Counted from the stretch's first letter, positions 35,156-44,892 are shown. The stretch is DNA of 64,000 nt from Clostridium sp. K13 (GCF_019734195.1 NZ_JAASHM010000015.1:1-64000); one strand, 5' to 3'. Notes: generated from the sequence alone by a model not told the origin. A program made the numbers and translations.

Positions 35156-36466
35156 ATGGGATTAAAGAAGAGAATTTCAGCATTACTTATATGTGGTGCA
35201 ATTATTTTAGGAAATGTAACACCAGTTTTTGCTGATGTTGCTAATGTAGTAACATTAGGTGCAAACCTAACTGATGAGCAAAAGCAAATAGTTCTAGACT
35301 ACTTTGGAGTAAAAGAAAATGAAGTAGTTGTATTAGAAGTTAATAATCAAGAAGAAAGAAAATATTTAGAAGGAATAGCCCCTGAAGCTCAAATAGGTAC
35401 AAGAACTTATTCTTGTGCATATGTACAACCTACTAAAAAAGGAAGTGCTATTAATGTTAAAACTGTAAACTTAACATATGTTACTTCTTCTATGATTGCA
35501 AGTACTCTTACAACTTGCGGAATTACTGATGCAAATGTAATAGCTATGACTCCATTGTCAGGAGGGGTTAGTGGTACTGGTGCCTTAACTGGAATAATGA
35601 AAGCTTTCGAAGACGCTACTGGCGAACCTCTTGATGAAGAAAAGAAAGAAATCGCATCTGAAGAATTAGTTATAACTGGTGACTTAGGTGAAGATATTGG
35701 ACAAGATAAAGCTACTGGAGTAATTAATGATATAAAGACCGAAATCATAAAAAATAATACTCAAGATACTATCCAAATTGCAGATACAATAAATAATGTG
35801 ACTAATAATTACAATATAACTTTAACACCAGAACAACAACAACAATTAGAAAGTTTAATGGCTAAGGTTGCAGCACAAGATTATGATTATAAAGAGATGA
35901 AAGATGCTTTAAATAGCGTTAAAGACGTAGTTAATCAAAAGCTAGATGAAATGGGTGAAAAAGTATCAACTGGTGTAATTGATTCTATAAAAGAATGGTT
36001 TACTGGAATTGGTGATTGGTTCACTGGTTTATTTAATAATAACGATAAAGATTTAGGAATATTAGAAACAACTAATGATAATCTTTTAGGTGATAATGTT
36101 GTAGTTGATGCAACTGATAAAGATGCTATAAAATTACCAACTACTGAGGAAACTAAAGGTTTCTTCCAAAAAATTTGGGATTGGTTTACTGGTTTATTTG
36201 ATAATAACACTGATACAAATGAATCTGAAAACAATGAAAATTCTACAGAACAGGTTGATGCTCCTATTATAGGCGGTCCTGAAGATAATGACTCTAATAC
36301 TACAGGCGATACTGTAACTACACCTGAAGAAAATACTGGTGAAGAAACTTCTCCTCAAGAAGATACTACTGAAGAAAATGATACAAATTCTACTACTGAC
36401 AATACAGATAACTCAAATGTAGATACTTCTCAGGATGAAAATAATACTGAAAATACTAATAATTAA
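35156..36466 (+). CDS. secreted DUF1002-domain protein with aromatic repeats and acidic tail
   Basis: A 436-aa exported protein. The signal peptide (~1-26, ending PVFADV) is followed by a DUF1002 domain (~27-265) containing TYSCAYVQPTKKGSAINVK and GVSGTGALTGIMKAFED. Two short amphipathic aromatic repeats follow (GDWFTGLFNNND and WDWFTGLFDNN, each after a WF-type helix). The last ~90 residues are Asp/Glu/Asn/Thr-rich low complexity. There is no sortase motif. DUF1002 proteins have no known activity and are common in Clostridia. It is monocistronic, with an AAAGGAGA SD. Confidence 0.88.
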   Translation: MGLKKRISALLICGAIILGNVTPVFADVANVVTLGANLTDEQKQIVLDYFGVKENEVVVLEVNNQEERKYLEGIAPEAQIGTRTYSCAYVQPTKKGSAINVKTVNLTYVTSSMIASTLTTCGITDANVIAMTPLSGGVSGTGALTGIMKAFEDATGEPLDEEKKEIASEELVITGDLGEDIGQDKATGVINDIKTEIIKNNTQDTIQIADTINNVTNNYNITLTPEQQQQLESLMAKVAAQDYDYKEMKDALNSVKDVVNQKLDEMGEKVSTGVIDSIKEWFTGIGDWFTGLFNNNDKDLGILETTNDNLLGDNVVVDATDKDAIKLPTTEETKGFFQKIWDWFTGLFDNNTDTNESENNENSTEQVDAPIIGGPEDNDSNTTGDTVTTPEENTGEETSPQEDTTEENDTNSTTDNTDNSNVDTSQDENNTENTNN

Positions 36467-36475
36467 CAATAACAC

Positions 36476-36692
36476 GAGATCGGATCAAAACTTTATTCTA
36501 CACACTTTTATTTAAGGTAAGAGTGAATATTTAAGGTTGAAACTGCCATGGCAGTTTCTTAAAATATATATTTTTTAATTCAGCTTAGCTGAATTATTTC
36601 CTTAACTTTTCACTCTTACTTCTTCACTCCTCACTAAATAAATTGCCTTGCAATTTATTCATTATGTGAATTAATAGTTTTGATACGGCCTC
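36476..36692. repeat. hairpin-rich non-coding element, copy 1, with terminal inverted repeats
   Basis: The ends GAGATCGGATCAAAACT and AGTTTTGATACGGCCTC are imperfect inverted repeats. Inside are nested arms GTAAGAGTGAA/TTCACTCTTAC and TTAAGG/CCTTAA. The hairpins are AAACTGCCATGGCAGTTT, AATTCAGCTTAGCTGAATT and AAATTGCCTTGCAATTT. The core text matches copies at 44937 and 61141. No coding frame is present. It looks like a MITE or REP-type element placed behind the DUF1002 gene, and may also terminate it and nanK. Confidence 0.6.
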
Positions 36693-36721
36693 TTTTAAAT
36701 TTTTCTCTTTATATGTTCTAA

Positions 36722-37600
36722 CTATCTATTTTTAAAATTATATAAAGCGCCTAGCATTCCTGCATTGTTTTGATTTTCTGCAAATTCTATTCTAACATTA
36801 TTATATACACTTTCTATAAGTTTTTCTTTTAATGATGTTTTTATTTTTTCCTCTAAATATTCTTTTTGTGCCATTATTCCTCCACCAAGTACTACTACCT
36901 CTGGATTAATAACATAAACAATATAAGAAATTCCTAATGTTAAATTATCTACTAATTTATCTATTTCTTCAATACAATCAATATCACCCTTCTTAGCTAA
37001 ATCAAAGATTATTTTACCATTAATATCAGATTTATCAATATTTTTTCTTGCTGCAACTTTTTCTACTAACTTACTAGTTGCCGCAACATCTTGAAGATCC
37101 TCTCCATTTATTTTCATATATCCAACTTCTCCAGCACTATTGCTGAATCCAGGAAGTACCTTTCCATTAATTATAACGCATCCACCTATTCCTGTACCAA
37201 TAGTAAGACATACACAAGAGTGTGAATTTTTAGCTGCTCCAAGCCAAAACTCACCTAATCCAGCACAATTAACATCATTCTCTACTTCGCATCTAATTTT
37301 AAACTCTTTTTCTAATTCTTTTTTAATTTCAACACCTATATAATTAGGTATTAAACTAGATGCATATATTATCTTTCCTTCCTTAGGATCTACCATCCCT
37401 GCAGTTGATACACATATACCATCTACTTTATGTTCAATAATATAATTTCTTACTATGTCTTTTACTTTTTCTAAAATTGATAAGCCGCCTTTGCTTGCTT
37501 CTGTATCCATTTGGGCCATTTTAATTATTTCGCCATCTTCTCTTGTAACTGAATGTTTTATTGCTGTTCCACCAATATCTATACAAATATATTTTTTCAT
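36722..37600 (-). CDS. nanK: ROK-family kinase, probable N-acetylmannosamine kinase NanK
   Basis: A 292-aa ROK sugar kinase. IDIGGTAIKHSVT is the ATP-binding phosphate loop. ENDVNCAGLGEF carries the catalytic Asp, and GTGIGGCVIINGKV and the NSAGEVGYM substrate loop follow. The usual zinc motif CxCGxxGCxE of NagC-type ROK proteins is missing, as in other Firmicute NanK-like members. It should phosphorylate ManNAc to ManNAc-6-P for NanE. Last gene of the nan operon, 82 bases after yhcH behind a small hairpin, so its level may be lower than that of upstream genes. Confidence 0.88.
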   Translation of the reverse strand: MKKYICIDIGGTAIKHSVTREDGEIIKMAQMDTEASKGGLSILEKVKDIVRNYIIEHKVDGICVSTAGMVDPKEGKIIYASSLIPNYIGVEIKKELEKEFKIRCEVENDVNCAGLGEFWLGAAKNSHSCVCLTIGTGIGGCVIINGKVLPGFSNSAGEVGYMKINGEDLQDVAATSKLVEKVAARKNIDKSDINGKIIFDLAKKGDIDCIEEIDKLVDNLTLGISYIVYVINPEVVVLGGGIMAQKEYLEEKIKTSLKEKLIESVYNNVRIEFAENQNNAGMLGALYNFKNR

Positions 37601-37652
37601 AATATCACCCTTACTGCTTATTTTAACTTACTACTAATCCAAGTTCTTAAAA

Positions 37653-37672
37653 GGGAGTATAGAAATACTCCC
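37653..37672 (-). terminator. internal hairpin between yhcH and nanK
   Basis: GGGAGTAT (37653-37660) pairs with ATACTCCC (37665-37672). TTTT follows on the minus strand, so it is probably a partial terminator inside the nan operon. Confidence 0.6.
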
Positions 37673-37682
37673 CTTATTTATT

Positions 37683-38135
37683 TTAAACTATCTTTACTTT
37701 AAATATTGCTTTCTTTATATTTTCACTTTCATTTACTCTTATAGCTGTCATATGAGCATCTTCTGGATAGCATATTAGAAAATCACCTTTTGCTAATATC
37801 ACACTTGCTGATTCATTCCCATTTAGAGGTAAGAAATCACTATCTTCTTCATATTCCTTTTGCTCTAAATTATCAATATGATTAAGTGAAATTTTCTCTG
37901 TTCCATCTAATATTAAGTGAACATCAATATACTTTCTATGAGCTTCCCAAAATCTCTCATCTTTATCAACTGTATTATAAGATACAATATTAACAAATAC
38001 ATCATCACCATTAATTTCATGACTTCCTGTATTAAATGTTTTTAAATCATTTTCAAGAGAATATTTAAAGCATGCTAAAATTCTTTCATCTATAAAACTA
38101 TATCTTTCTTTGTCTTTTATATTTCCAAAAATCAT
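37683..38135 (-). CDS. YhcH/NanQ-type protein, probable sialic acid anomerase
   Basis: A 150-aa cupin-like protein of the YhcH/YjgK/YiaL (DUF386) family. Metal-site residues are seen in WEAHRKYIDVHLILDGTEKI and CYPEDAHMTAIRV. Family members (NanQ) speed the interconversion of N-acetylneuraminate anomers released by transporters or lyase. It follows the symporter gene by 3 bases within the nan operon, which supports this role over the old beta-galactosidase-subunit name. Confidence 0.88.
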   Translation of the reverse strand: MIFGNIKDKERYSFIDERILACFKYSLENDLKTFNTGSHEINGDDVFVNIVSYNTVDKDERFWEAHRKYIDVHLILDGTEKISLNHIDNLEQKEYEEDSDFLPLNGNESASVILAKGDFLICYPEDAHMTAIRVNESENIKKAIFKVKIV

Positions 38136-38138
38136 ATT

Positions 38139-39689
38139 TTATACTCCTTCTAACTCGCCTCTTAAAACCTCATCAGTTTGTCTATCACAATAAACTGTTG
38201 CAGCTTCTAGCGTATCTGCTTTCTTTCCTGTTACAGCTAATTCTATAGAACTTGTTATATATCCAACAACTACTGATGTTGAAATAGATATAATTGCATA
38301 TGCCCATGAAGTTACACTTGGAACATTATATTTTAAGAACACAACTAATAGTGCTGATACTCCAAAGGCTACATAAGCACCTAAGCTTGTTGCTTTCTTT
38401 GTAAATGCTCCTAAAACGAAAATTCCAGCTAATACTCCAAGAACTAATCCCATAAAGCTATTAAACCATTCATAAGCTGATTTAATTTCTCCATTAGCAA
38501 GTATCATAGATACTAAAATTGATACAATACCAACTCCTAATGATACATATTGAGCTATCTTAGTTTGTTTTTCAAAACTTAACTCTTTAGAAGATATTTT
38601 AGATTGAATATCTAATGTCCAGCTTGTTGCAACTGAGTTTAATCCAGTTGATAACGTTGATTGTGATGCTGCATAAATAGCTGCTAATAATATACCTGTA
38701 ATACCTACTGGTAATTGGAAAGCTATATATGATGCAAATATTTGGTCTTGTTGTGCAGTTTGTAATAGTGCTGGATTTTGATTATAGAAAACAAATAATG
38801 CTGTTCCTATTAAGTAAAATACAGTAGCTAAGAATATTGATAATACACCATTACCATAAGTCATTTTCTTCAATTGTTTAATATCTGTTGTAGTAGTAAA
38901 TCTTTGTACTATATCTTGACTTGATATATAAGATGAGAATGTGTTAAACCCTGCACCTACTAAGATTATAAATGCACTGCTCTTTAATATGTTTATATCA
39001 AAAACAACATCTGTTGGTGCTAAGAACTTTCCTCCAGCTAATTCACCCAATACTGCTCCTATTCCACCATCAATATTAAATAATAAGAACCCTAAAGCAA
39101 ATGTTACACCAACTATTAATACCATCCCTTGAATAAAGTCAGTCCATAATACTGATTTTAATCCTCCTGTATATGAGTATATTATTGCAATAACACCCAT
39201 AACAATTATTAATAAATTAACGTTTATACCTGTAAGTTGTGCTAATACCATGGAAGGTAAATACATAATTATTGACATACGTCCAATTTGGTAAACTATA
39301 AACATTACAGCCCCAAGTATTCTAAGTCCCTTATTTTTATATCTTACTTCTAAATATTCATATGCTGTGTCTATTTTTAATCTGCTATATAAAGGTAAGA
39401 AAAATCTTATTGTTAATGGAATTGCAATAAGCATACCTAATTGTGCAAACCATAAAATCCAACTTCCGCCGTAAGAATTTCCTGCTAATGATAAGAATGA
39501 TATTGGACTTAGTAATGTAGCAAATATAGAAACTGATGTAACCCACCAAGGAATAGTTCCATCCCCTTTAAAGAATTCTTTACCCTTCATTTCTTTCTTT
39601 GAGAATGCTAGCCCTGCTAATAAAACTGCCCCTAAATATACTACTAGCACAACCATATCAACCCATGTAAAACCCTTCATTTCACTCAC
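38139..39689 (-). CDS. sodium:solute symporter, probable sialic acid transporter
   Basis: A 516-aa SSS-family carrier with about 13 TM helices. Family landmarks are GGSWILWFAQLGM, the sodium-site segment AAIYAASQSTLSTGLNSVATS (TM8) and YTGGLKSVLWTDFIQG. Being between nanA and yhcH, it is the likely SiaT-type Na+/Neu5Ac symporter of this operon. The substrate is inferred from position. It is a full-length, plain cytoplasmic-membrane protein. Confidence 0.9.
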   Translation of the reverse strand: MSEMKGFTWVDMVVLVVYLGAVLLAGLAFSKKEMKGKEFFKGDGTIPWWVTSVSIFATLLSPISFLSLAGNSYGGSWILWFAQLGMLIAIPLTIRFFLPLYSRLKIDTAYEYLEVRYKNKGLRILGAVMFIVYQIGRMSIIMYLPSMVLAQLTGINVNLLIIVMGVIAIIYSYTGGLKSVLWTDFIQGMVLIVGVTFALGFLLFNIDGGIGAVLGELAGGKFLAPTDVVFDINILKSSAFIILVGAGFNTFSSYISSQDIVQRFTTTTDIKQLKKMTYGNGVLSIFLATVFYLIGTALFVFYNQNPALLQTAQQDQIFASYIAFQLPVGITGILLAAIYAASQSTLSTGLNSVATSWTLDIQSKISSKELSFEKQTKIAQYVSLGVGIVSILVSMILANGEIKSAYEWFNSFMGLVLGVLAGIFVLGAFTKKATSLGAYVAFGVSALLVVFLKYNVPSVTSWAYAIISISTSVVVGYITSSIELAVTGKKADTLEAATVYCDRQTDEVLRGELEGV

Positions 39690-39708
39690 TCCCTTATACC
39701 TTTAAATT

Positions 39709-40575
39709 TTAGAAGTATTTGTTATAAATAACTTTAGCTTGTTCAATCATTTCTGGAGTAGCTTCTTTCATAGGTTTTCTACAATATCCAGCTTCAACTC
39801 CTTCTTCTTCTAATAATAGTTTTAATGTTCCATATAATCCGTTAGCTAAAATATCTGTTATTAAATCATTTGTTACATGTTGAACTTCTAAAGCTTCGGC
39901 TATTCTTCCATCTCTAGTTAATTCAAATATCTCTCTTGCTCTCTTACCGTTTACATTAAATGTTGAACCAATTGCTCCATCAACTCCTAAAACAGTTGCT
40001 GGTAACATCATTTCATCAAATCCAGCATAGATTAATTTATCAGGGAATCTCTTTCTCATTCTTTCTAATAAATAAAAATCTGCTGCTGTAAACTTAACAC
40101 CTATTATTTTTTCATTTTCAAATAGCTCTGCAAATTGATCTAAACTCATATTTACTCCTGTTAAAAATGGAATTGAGTAAATTATCATAGTATTATCTAC
40201 TGAATTAATTATTGTATTATAGTAATCCTTAATTTCTTGGAAATCAAATTTATAATAAAAAGGTGTTACTGCAGATAAAGAATCATATCCAAGTTCTGTT
40301 GCATATTTTGCAAGCTCTACTGATTCCTTAACATTAATAGATCCTACTTGTGCTATTAATTTAACTGCATCTTTTGCTTCATCTTTTGCAATTCTAAATA
40401 TTTCTTTCTTTTCTTCTGTTGATAGCATAAAGTTTTCACCTGTACTACCACCTACATATAAACCATCAACTTTATTTTTATCAATATTATGTCTTATAAT
40501 TTGTCTTAAGCCCTTTTCGTTGATATTTCCTTCCTTATCAAAAGATACTAATAATGCTGAATAAATTCCCTTCAT
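39709..40575 (-). CDS. nanA: N-acetylneuraminate lyase NanA
   Basis: A 288-aa class I aldolase of the DapA/NAL family. GGSTGENF binds the carboxylate, IIYSIPFLTGV supplies the catalytic Tyr and IGVKFTAADFYLLER the Schiff-base Lys (~165). It splits Neu5Ac into ManNAc and pyruvate. A frame start lies at ATG 40590, but GGAGGG lies just inside it and 6 bases before the ATG at 40573-40575, so that start is used. Second gene of the operon. Confidence 0.96.
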   Translation of the reverse strand: MKGIYSALLVSFDKEGNINEKGLRQIIRHNIDKNKVDGLYVGGSTGENFMLSTEEKKEIFRIAKDEAKDAVKLIAQVGSINVKESVELAKYATELGYDSLSAVTPFYYKFDFQEIKDYYNTIINSVDNTMIIYSIPFLTGVNMSLDQFAELFENEKIIGVKFTAADFYLLERMRKRFPDKLIYAGFDEMMLPATVLGVDGAIGSTFNVNGKRAREIFELTRDGRIAEALEVQHVTNDLITDILANGLYGTLKLLLEEEGVEAGYCRKPMKEATPEMIEQAKVIYNKYF

Positions 40576-40631
40576 TGTTAAACCCTCCATTTTATAAACT
40601 TTTAATTATTATTTTTAAAAAAATTATTTAT

Positions 40632-41300
40632 TTACTTATTTATTGCATTAACAAATTTCTTTGTTATTAACTGTGGTCTTGTAATTGCTCCTCCAACTAC
40701 ACATGAATGAGCTCCACATTTTAATGCTTCTCTTAATTCCTTAGGCGTATTTATCTTTCCTTCCCCAATTACAGGTATTTTTAAGTCTTTAGCTAACTTG
40801 CTAATAAGATCTAAATCAGGTCCATCTCCTTGAGTTGAATAATCAGTATATCCTGATAACGTTGTAGATACACAATCAACTCCTAATTTTTCTGCTTTTA
40901 CTGCCTCTTCATAAGTAGATATATCAGCCATAACTAATACTCCATTATCTTTTATATAGTCTATCAAATCTTTTAATGACTCTCCATTTGGTCTAGTTCT
41001 ATTAGTAGCATCTAAAGCAATCATTTCACACTTAGTAGTAAGTAACTTGTCCACTTCTTCTTTTGTTGGAGTTATATATATTTCTGAATCACTATAGACT
41101 TTTTTTATTATTCCAATAACCGGTAGCGATGTAACTTTTTTTATTTCTAATATATCTTCTACGCCTTGAGCTCTTATAGCAACTGCTCCACCTTCTTTAG
41201 CCGCTTTAGCCATTCTTCCCATTATAAAAGAACTATGTAATGGTTCATCTTCTAAAGCTTGACAAGAAACTATAAGCTTTCCTCTTATTTCATTAAACAT
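40632..41300 (-). CDS. nanE: N-acetylmannosamine-6-phosphate 2-epimerase NanE
   Basis: A 222-aa TIM-barrel epimerase converting ManNAc-6-P to GlcNAc-6-P. Conserved segments are [34 protein letters not shown] and [15 protein letters not shown] after GGGGTG. First gene of the nan operon (nanE-nanA-symporter-yhcH-nanK). Repeated RpiR-like sites lie 160-220 bases upstream. No RpiR (NanR) gene is in the window. Confidence 0.96.
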   Translation of the reverse strand: MFNEIRGKLIVSCQALEDEPLHSSFIMGRMAKAAKEGGAVAIRAQGVEDILEIKKVTSLPVIGIIKKVYSDSEIYITPTKEEVDKLLTTKCEMIALDATNRTRPNGESLKDLIDYIKDNGVLVMADISTYEEAVKAEKLGVDCVSTTLSGYTDYSTQGDGPDLDLISKLAKDLKIPVIGEGKINTPKELREALKCGAHSCVVGGAITRPQLITKKFVNAINK

Positions 41301-41458
41301 ATAAATTCACCCCTTAATATTTAAGAAAATATTTTTCATTCATTAACTTAATAATATCATGTAATCATTTACCTCGCAACCCTTTTCGGAATTTTTTTTC
41401 ATTTTATTGTTATATTTTTATACTAGAGTTGTTTTTTTATATTTTTTATTTAATATAA

Positions 41459-41518
41459 AGAAATATATTTTCATTTTTGCTAGTTATAATTATAAAGATT
41501 ATTTGAAAGTTATTTTCA
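41459..41518 (-). promoter_or_regulatory. two candidate NanR-type sites upstream of nanE
   Basis: On the minus strand AATGAAAATAACTTTC (dyad TGAAA-N5-TTTCA at 41504-41518) and AATGAAAATATATTTC (41459-41474) share nearly the same text about 44 bases apart, roughly four helical turns. TGAAA/TTTCA halves fit RpiR-family regulators, the class that includes NanR of Firmicutes. The rest of 41301-41621 shows only AT-rich promoter-like sequence. Confidence 0.4.
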
Positions 41519-41555
41519 TTTCATAAATACTATTTATAAAATTTATTAAAATAAA

Positions 41556-41585
41556 AGGATCACTAAACTCTAAATTAGTGATCCT
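41556..41585 (-). terminator. terminator of the collagen-like gene
   Basis: AGGATCACTAA (41556-41566) pairs with TTAGTGATCCT (41575-41585), with TTTTAT following on the minus strand. Confidence 0.8.
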
Positions 41586-41621
41586 AAAATAAAACTTATA
41601 CTAATTATCTAAGCAATATAT

Positions 41622-44189
41622 TTATGCTAATCTAAATATTGTTACTGTAGCTGCATTAATTCTAACATTCTTAACATCTTGAGTTAAATTAGTTAGCCTT
41701 ATAACATAATCTTCTTCAGGAGTTATTATTACGCCTAATGAAATACTATTAGAGTTTACATTTCGTGAAATTGATGCTACGTGCTCACTACTTGGAATAA
41801 TATTTCCATCATTATCTGTTAATGCAAAAATAATCTCTTTACTATCTCCTTCAACACGAGAATTAATTGAATAAGATATTGTATACTTAGCAAAATATGA
41901 TTTATTGGCTGATAATTCTATATCAGTACTATTTTCAATATGCCTTATATTTTCTCCTGTAATATCATTTTCTGGGAAACTTACGTTATATCTATATGGT
42001 ACAACTTGCTCATTTCCAAATTCTCTAAATATTACTCCATAATCACTTATAGTTCCTGATGGCCCAGTTGCTCCTGTTGCTCCAGTTGCTCCTGTTGCAC
42101 CAGTTGCTCCTGTTGCTCCTCTTGGTCCTGTTGCTCCAGTTGCTCCTACTGGTCCTCTTTCTCCTGTTGCTCCTCTTGGACCTGTTGCTCCTGTTGCTCC
42201 TTGTTCTCCTTGGATACCTTGTTCTCCTTGAATACCTTGTGGTCCTTGTTCTCCTTGGATACCTTGTGGTCCTTGTTCTCCTTGGATACCTTGCTCTCCT
42301 TGGATACCTTGCTCTCCTTGGATACCTTGTTCTCCTTGAATACCTTGTGGTCCTTGTTCTCCTTGGATACCTTGTTCTCCTTGGATACCTTGTGGTCCTT
42401 GTTCTCCTTGGATACCTTGCTCTCCTTGGATACCTTGTGGTCCTTGTTCTCCTTGAATACCTTGTTCTCCTTGGATACCTTGTGGTCCTGTTGCTCCTGT
42501 TGGTCCTTGTGGTCCTTGTACTCCTTGTGGCCCTGTTACTCCTTGTGGTCCTGTTACTCCTGTTGCACCTTGTGGTCCTGTTGCTCCTCTTGCTCCTGTT
42601 GCTCCTCTTGCTCCTGTTGGCCCTGTTGGTCCTTGTGCTCCAGTTGCTCCTTGTGCTCCTGTTGGCCCTGTTGCTCCTTGTGGTCCTGTTGCTCCTGTTG
42701 CTCCTATTGATCCTGTTGCTCCTTGTGGGCCTGTTGCTCCTGTTGCTCCTCTTGCTCCAGTTACTCCTTGTGGTCCTGTTGGTCCTATTGGTCCTTGTGC
42801 CCCAGTTACTCCTTGTGGTCCAGTTACTCCTTGTGGGCCTGTTGCTCCTGTTGCTCCGGTTGCTCCAGCGACCCCTTGTGGTCCTGTTGGTCCTATTGGC
42901 CCTTGTGCCCCTGTCACTCCTTGTGGTCCAGTTACTCCTTGTGGGCCGGTTACTCCTGTTGGTCCTTGTGGTCCTGTTGCACCTCTTGATCCAGTTGCTC
43001 CTTGTGGTCCTGTTGGTCCTATTGGCCCTTGTGGTCCGGTTACTCCTTGTACTCCAGTTGCTCCTGTTGCTCCTGTTGCTCCGGTTGCTCCTTGTGGTCC
43101 TCTTGATCCTGTTGGTCCTTGTGCTCCTGTTGGTCCTATTGGTCCTTGTGCCCCTGTTGGCCCTATTGGTCCTTGTTGCCCAGTTACTCCTTGTGGTCCT
43201 GTTGCTCCTGTTGCTCCTGTTGCTCCTCTTGCTCCGGTTGCTCCTGTTGCTCCTCTTGCTCCTGTTTCACCTTGTGATCCTGTTGCTCCTGTTGCTCCTG
43301 TTGCTCCTCTTGCTCCGGTTGCACCAGTTGCTCCTCTTGCTCCAGTTGCTCCAGTTGCTCCTGTTGCTCCTTGTGGTCCTGTTGCACCTTGTGGTCCTGT
43401 TGCACCAGTTGCTCCTCTTGCTCCAGTTGCTCCTGTTGCTCCTTGTGGTCCTCTTGCTCCAGTTGCTCCTGTTGCTCCTTGTGGTCCTCTTGCACCTTGT
43501 GGTCCTGTTGCACCAGTTGCTCCAGTTGCTCCTCTTGCTCCGGTTGCACCAGTTGCTCCTCTTGCTCCAGTTGCTCCAGTTGCTCCAGTTGCTCCTGTTG
43601 CACCAGTTGCTCCTGTTGCTCCTGTTGCTCCTGTTGCTCCTATTGATCCTGTTTCACCTTGTGATCCTGTTGCTCCTGTTGCTCCTCTTGCTCCGGTTGC
43701 ACCAGTTGCTCCTCTTGCTCCAGTTGCTCCTCTTGCTCCAGTTGCTCCAGTTGCTCCAGTTGCTCCAGTTGCTCCTGTTGCTCCTTGTGGTCCTGTTGCA
43801 CCAGTTGCTCCTCTTGCTCCAGTTGCTCCTGTTGCTCCTTGTGGTCCCCTTGCCCCAGTTGCTCCTTGTGGTCCTGTTGCACCAGTTGCTCCTCTTGCTC
43901 CGGTTGCTCCTGTTGGACCAGTTGGTCCTGGACAACCTTGAGGTCCCCTACATCCTGGTTCACCCTTTGGTCCCCTTGGTCCTGTTGGCCCAACACAACA
44001 ACCTTTACATTCATCATCGCAATATTCCTTACAAGAATACCCCATACTTTCATCGATATTATCTGAATACAAATCTTCATTTTCATCCCAGATATTATAC
44101 TGATTCATTTTATTTCTAGTTGTTCTATTCCTTCTATTTAATCTATTCCTATTATTAGGATTATTCATTGAATTACTATAGTATCGCAT
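41622..44189 (-). CDS. BclA-like collagen repeat protein, probable exosporium filament
   Basis: About 855 aa. An Asn/Arg-rich N-terminus with a Cys cluster ([13 protein letters not shown]) is followed by ~645 residues of unbroken Gly-X-Y triplets (~67-711), mostly GAT, GPQ, GPT and GAR. One block is of GIQGEQ units. A ~130-residue globular beta-rich C-terminal domain follows, like the trimerising heads of BclA proteins. There is no signal peptide or anchor, which is usual for spore-surface collagens made in the mother cell. An ATG at 44210 precedes, but GGGAGGA places the start at ATG 44187-44189 (MRYYSNSMN). It is likely glycosylated on Thr. The triplet number probably varies between strains. 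Confidence 0.9.
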   Translation of the reverse strand: MRYYSNSMNNPNNRNRLNRRNRTTRNKMNQYNIWDENEDLYSDNIDESMGYSCKEYCDDECKGCCVGPTGPRGPKGEPGCRGPQGCPGPTGPTGATGARGATGATGPQGATGARGPQGATGATGARGATGATGPQGATGATGATGATGATGARGATGARGATGATGARGATGATGSQGETGSIGATGATGATGATGATGATGATGATGARGATGATGARGATGATGATGPQGARGPQGATGATGARGPQGATGATGARGATGATGPQGATGPQGATGATGATGARGATGATGARGATGATGATGSQGETGARGATGATGARGATGATGATGPQGVTGQQGPIGPTGAQGPIGPTGAQGPTGSRGPQGATGATGATGATGVQGVTGPQGPIGPTGPQGATGSRGATGPQGPTGVTGPQGVTGPQGVTGAQGPIGPTGPQGVAGATGATGATGPQGVTGPQGVTGAQGPIGPTGPQGVTGARGATGATGPQGATGSIGATGATGPQGATGPTGAQGATGAQGPTGPTGARGATGARGATGPQGATGVTGPQGVTGPQGVQGPQGPTGATGPQGIQGEQGIQGEQGPQGIQGEQGIQGEQGPQGIQGEQGIQGEQGPQGIQGEQGIQGEQGIQGEQGIQGEQGPQGIQGEQGPQGIQGEQGIQGEQGATGATGPRGATGERGPVGATGATGPRGATGATGATGATGATGATGPSGTISDYGVIFREFGNEQVVPYRYNVSFPENDITGENIRHIENSTDIELSANKSYFAKYTISYSINSRVEGDSKEIIFALTDNDGNIIPSSEHVASISRNVNSNSISLGVIITPEEDYVIRLTNLTQDVKNVRINAATVTIFRLA
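42055..43991 (-). repeat. Gly-X-Y coding repeat tract
   Basis: About 1.94 kb of 9- and 18-base repeats. GGTGCTACAGGA-type units dominate, and 42195-42485 has many near-copies of an 18-base unit coding GIQGEQ. The high GC and low complexity create spurious long frames on the other strand. Confidence 0.9.
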
Positions 44190-44315
44190 TTTATCCTCCC
44201 AATCATACATTCTAATTTATCATTTGGTTTATCCATACTTTCATATTATGTTTTTAAAATGTTATTGTTACATAGCATTTAGACAAAATACTCCATTATA
44301 TTACATTTACCTTTA

Positions 44316-44324
44316 TGATATAAT
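44316..44324 (+). promoter_or_regulatory. extended -10 promoter of the NUDIX gene
   Basis: TGATATAAT (44316-44324) is a TGn-TATAAT extended -10 about 49 bases before the ATG. The -35 match is weak. Confidence 0.4.
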
Positions 44325-44373
44325 ATTCTTAAAATAAAATATTTAAAACTATTATATACAAGGAGATATATTT

Positions 44374-44892
44374 ATGAAGTTTTATGAAACTACTGTTAAA
44401 GAAACTGTAATATATAATGGTAACTATTTAGATCTAATAAATGTAGATGTTAAATTACCTGATGGAAATCTATCTAATAGGGATATAATTAAACATCCTG
44501 GAGCTTGTGCTATAATCCCATTTCTAACTGATAATCAAGTAATACTAATAGAACAATTTAGAAAACCTCTAGAAAAAACTATACTTGAAATTCCTGCTGG
44601 AAAGCTTGATAAAAATGAAGAAATTATAAATTGTGCTCATAGAGAATTAGAAGAAGAAACTGGCTATAAAGCTAAAGAAATGATCTATCTTGGAAGTATT
44701 GCTACAGCACCTGGATTTTGTGATGAAATAATACATTTATATAAAGCTACTAATTTATATAAAGGAACAAAATCATGTGATGAAGATGAATTTACAGATA
44801 TTAAAATTTTTACCTTAGATGAAATTAAAGATATGATTAGAAATGGCGATATTATAGATACCAAAACTATAAGTATTTTATCATTTTTATAA
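44374..44892 (+). CDS. NUDIX hydrolase, ADP-ribose pyrophosphatase type
   Basis: A 172-aa protein with a complete NUDIX box: GKLDKNEEIINCAHRELEEE followed by TGY (G-x5-E-x7-R-E-U-x-E-E-x-G-U). The upstream strand IEQFRKPLEKTILEIPAG is typical of NudF/ADP-ribose diphosphatases. It would cleave ADP-ribose to AMP and ribose 5-phosphate with Mg2+. The usual length. ATG after AAGGAGA. It is monocistronic and divergent from the collagen-like gene. Confidence 0.92.
   Translation: MKFYETTVKETVIYNGNYLDLINVDVKLPDGNLSNRDIIKHPGACAIIPFLTDNQVILIEQFRKPLEKTILEIPAGKLDKNEEIINCAHRELEEETGYKAKEMIYLGSIATAPGFCDEIIHLYKATNLYKGTKSCDEDEFTDIKIFTLDEIKDMIRNGDIIDTKTISILSFL

Noticed and set aside
36467-36721. Small protein gene in the hairpin element behind the DUF1002 gene
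   Set aside because: No frame with SD and start. The region is dominated by palindromes.
42195-42485. CRISPR-like array of short repeats
   Set aside because: Units are contiguous 18-base codon repeats without unique spacers, and they code for GIQGEQ in frame.
42059-44119. Very long Leu-rich plus-strand frame, plus shorter Cys/Ser-rich and Gln/Glu-rich frames across the collagen gene
   Set aside because: These are reading-frame shadows of the Gly-X-Y repeat. Low complexity without stops, no SD, and the minus-strand frame has proper ends and a globular C-terminal domain.
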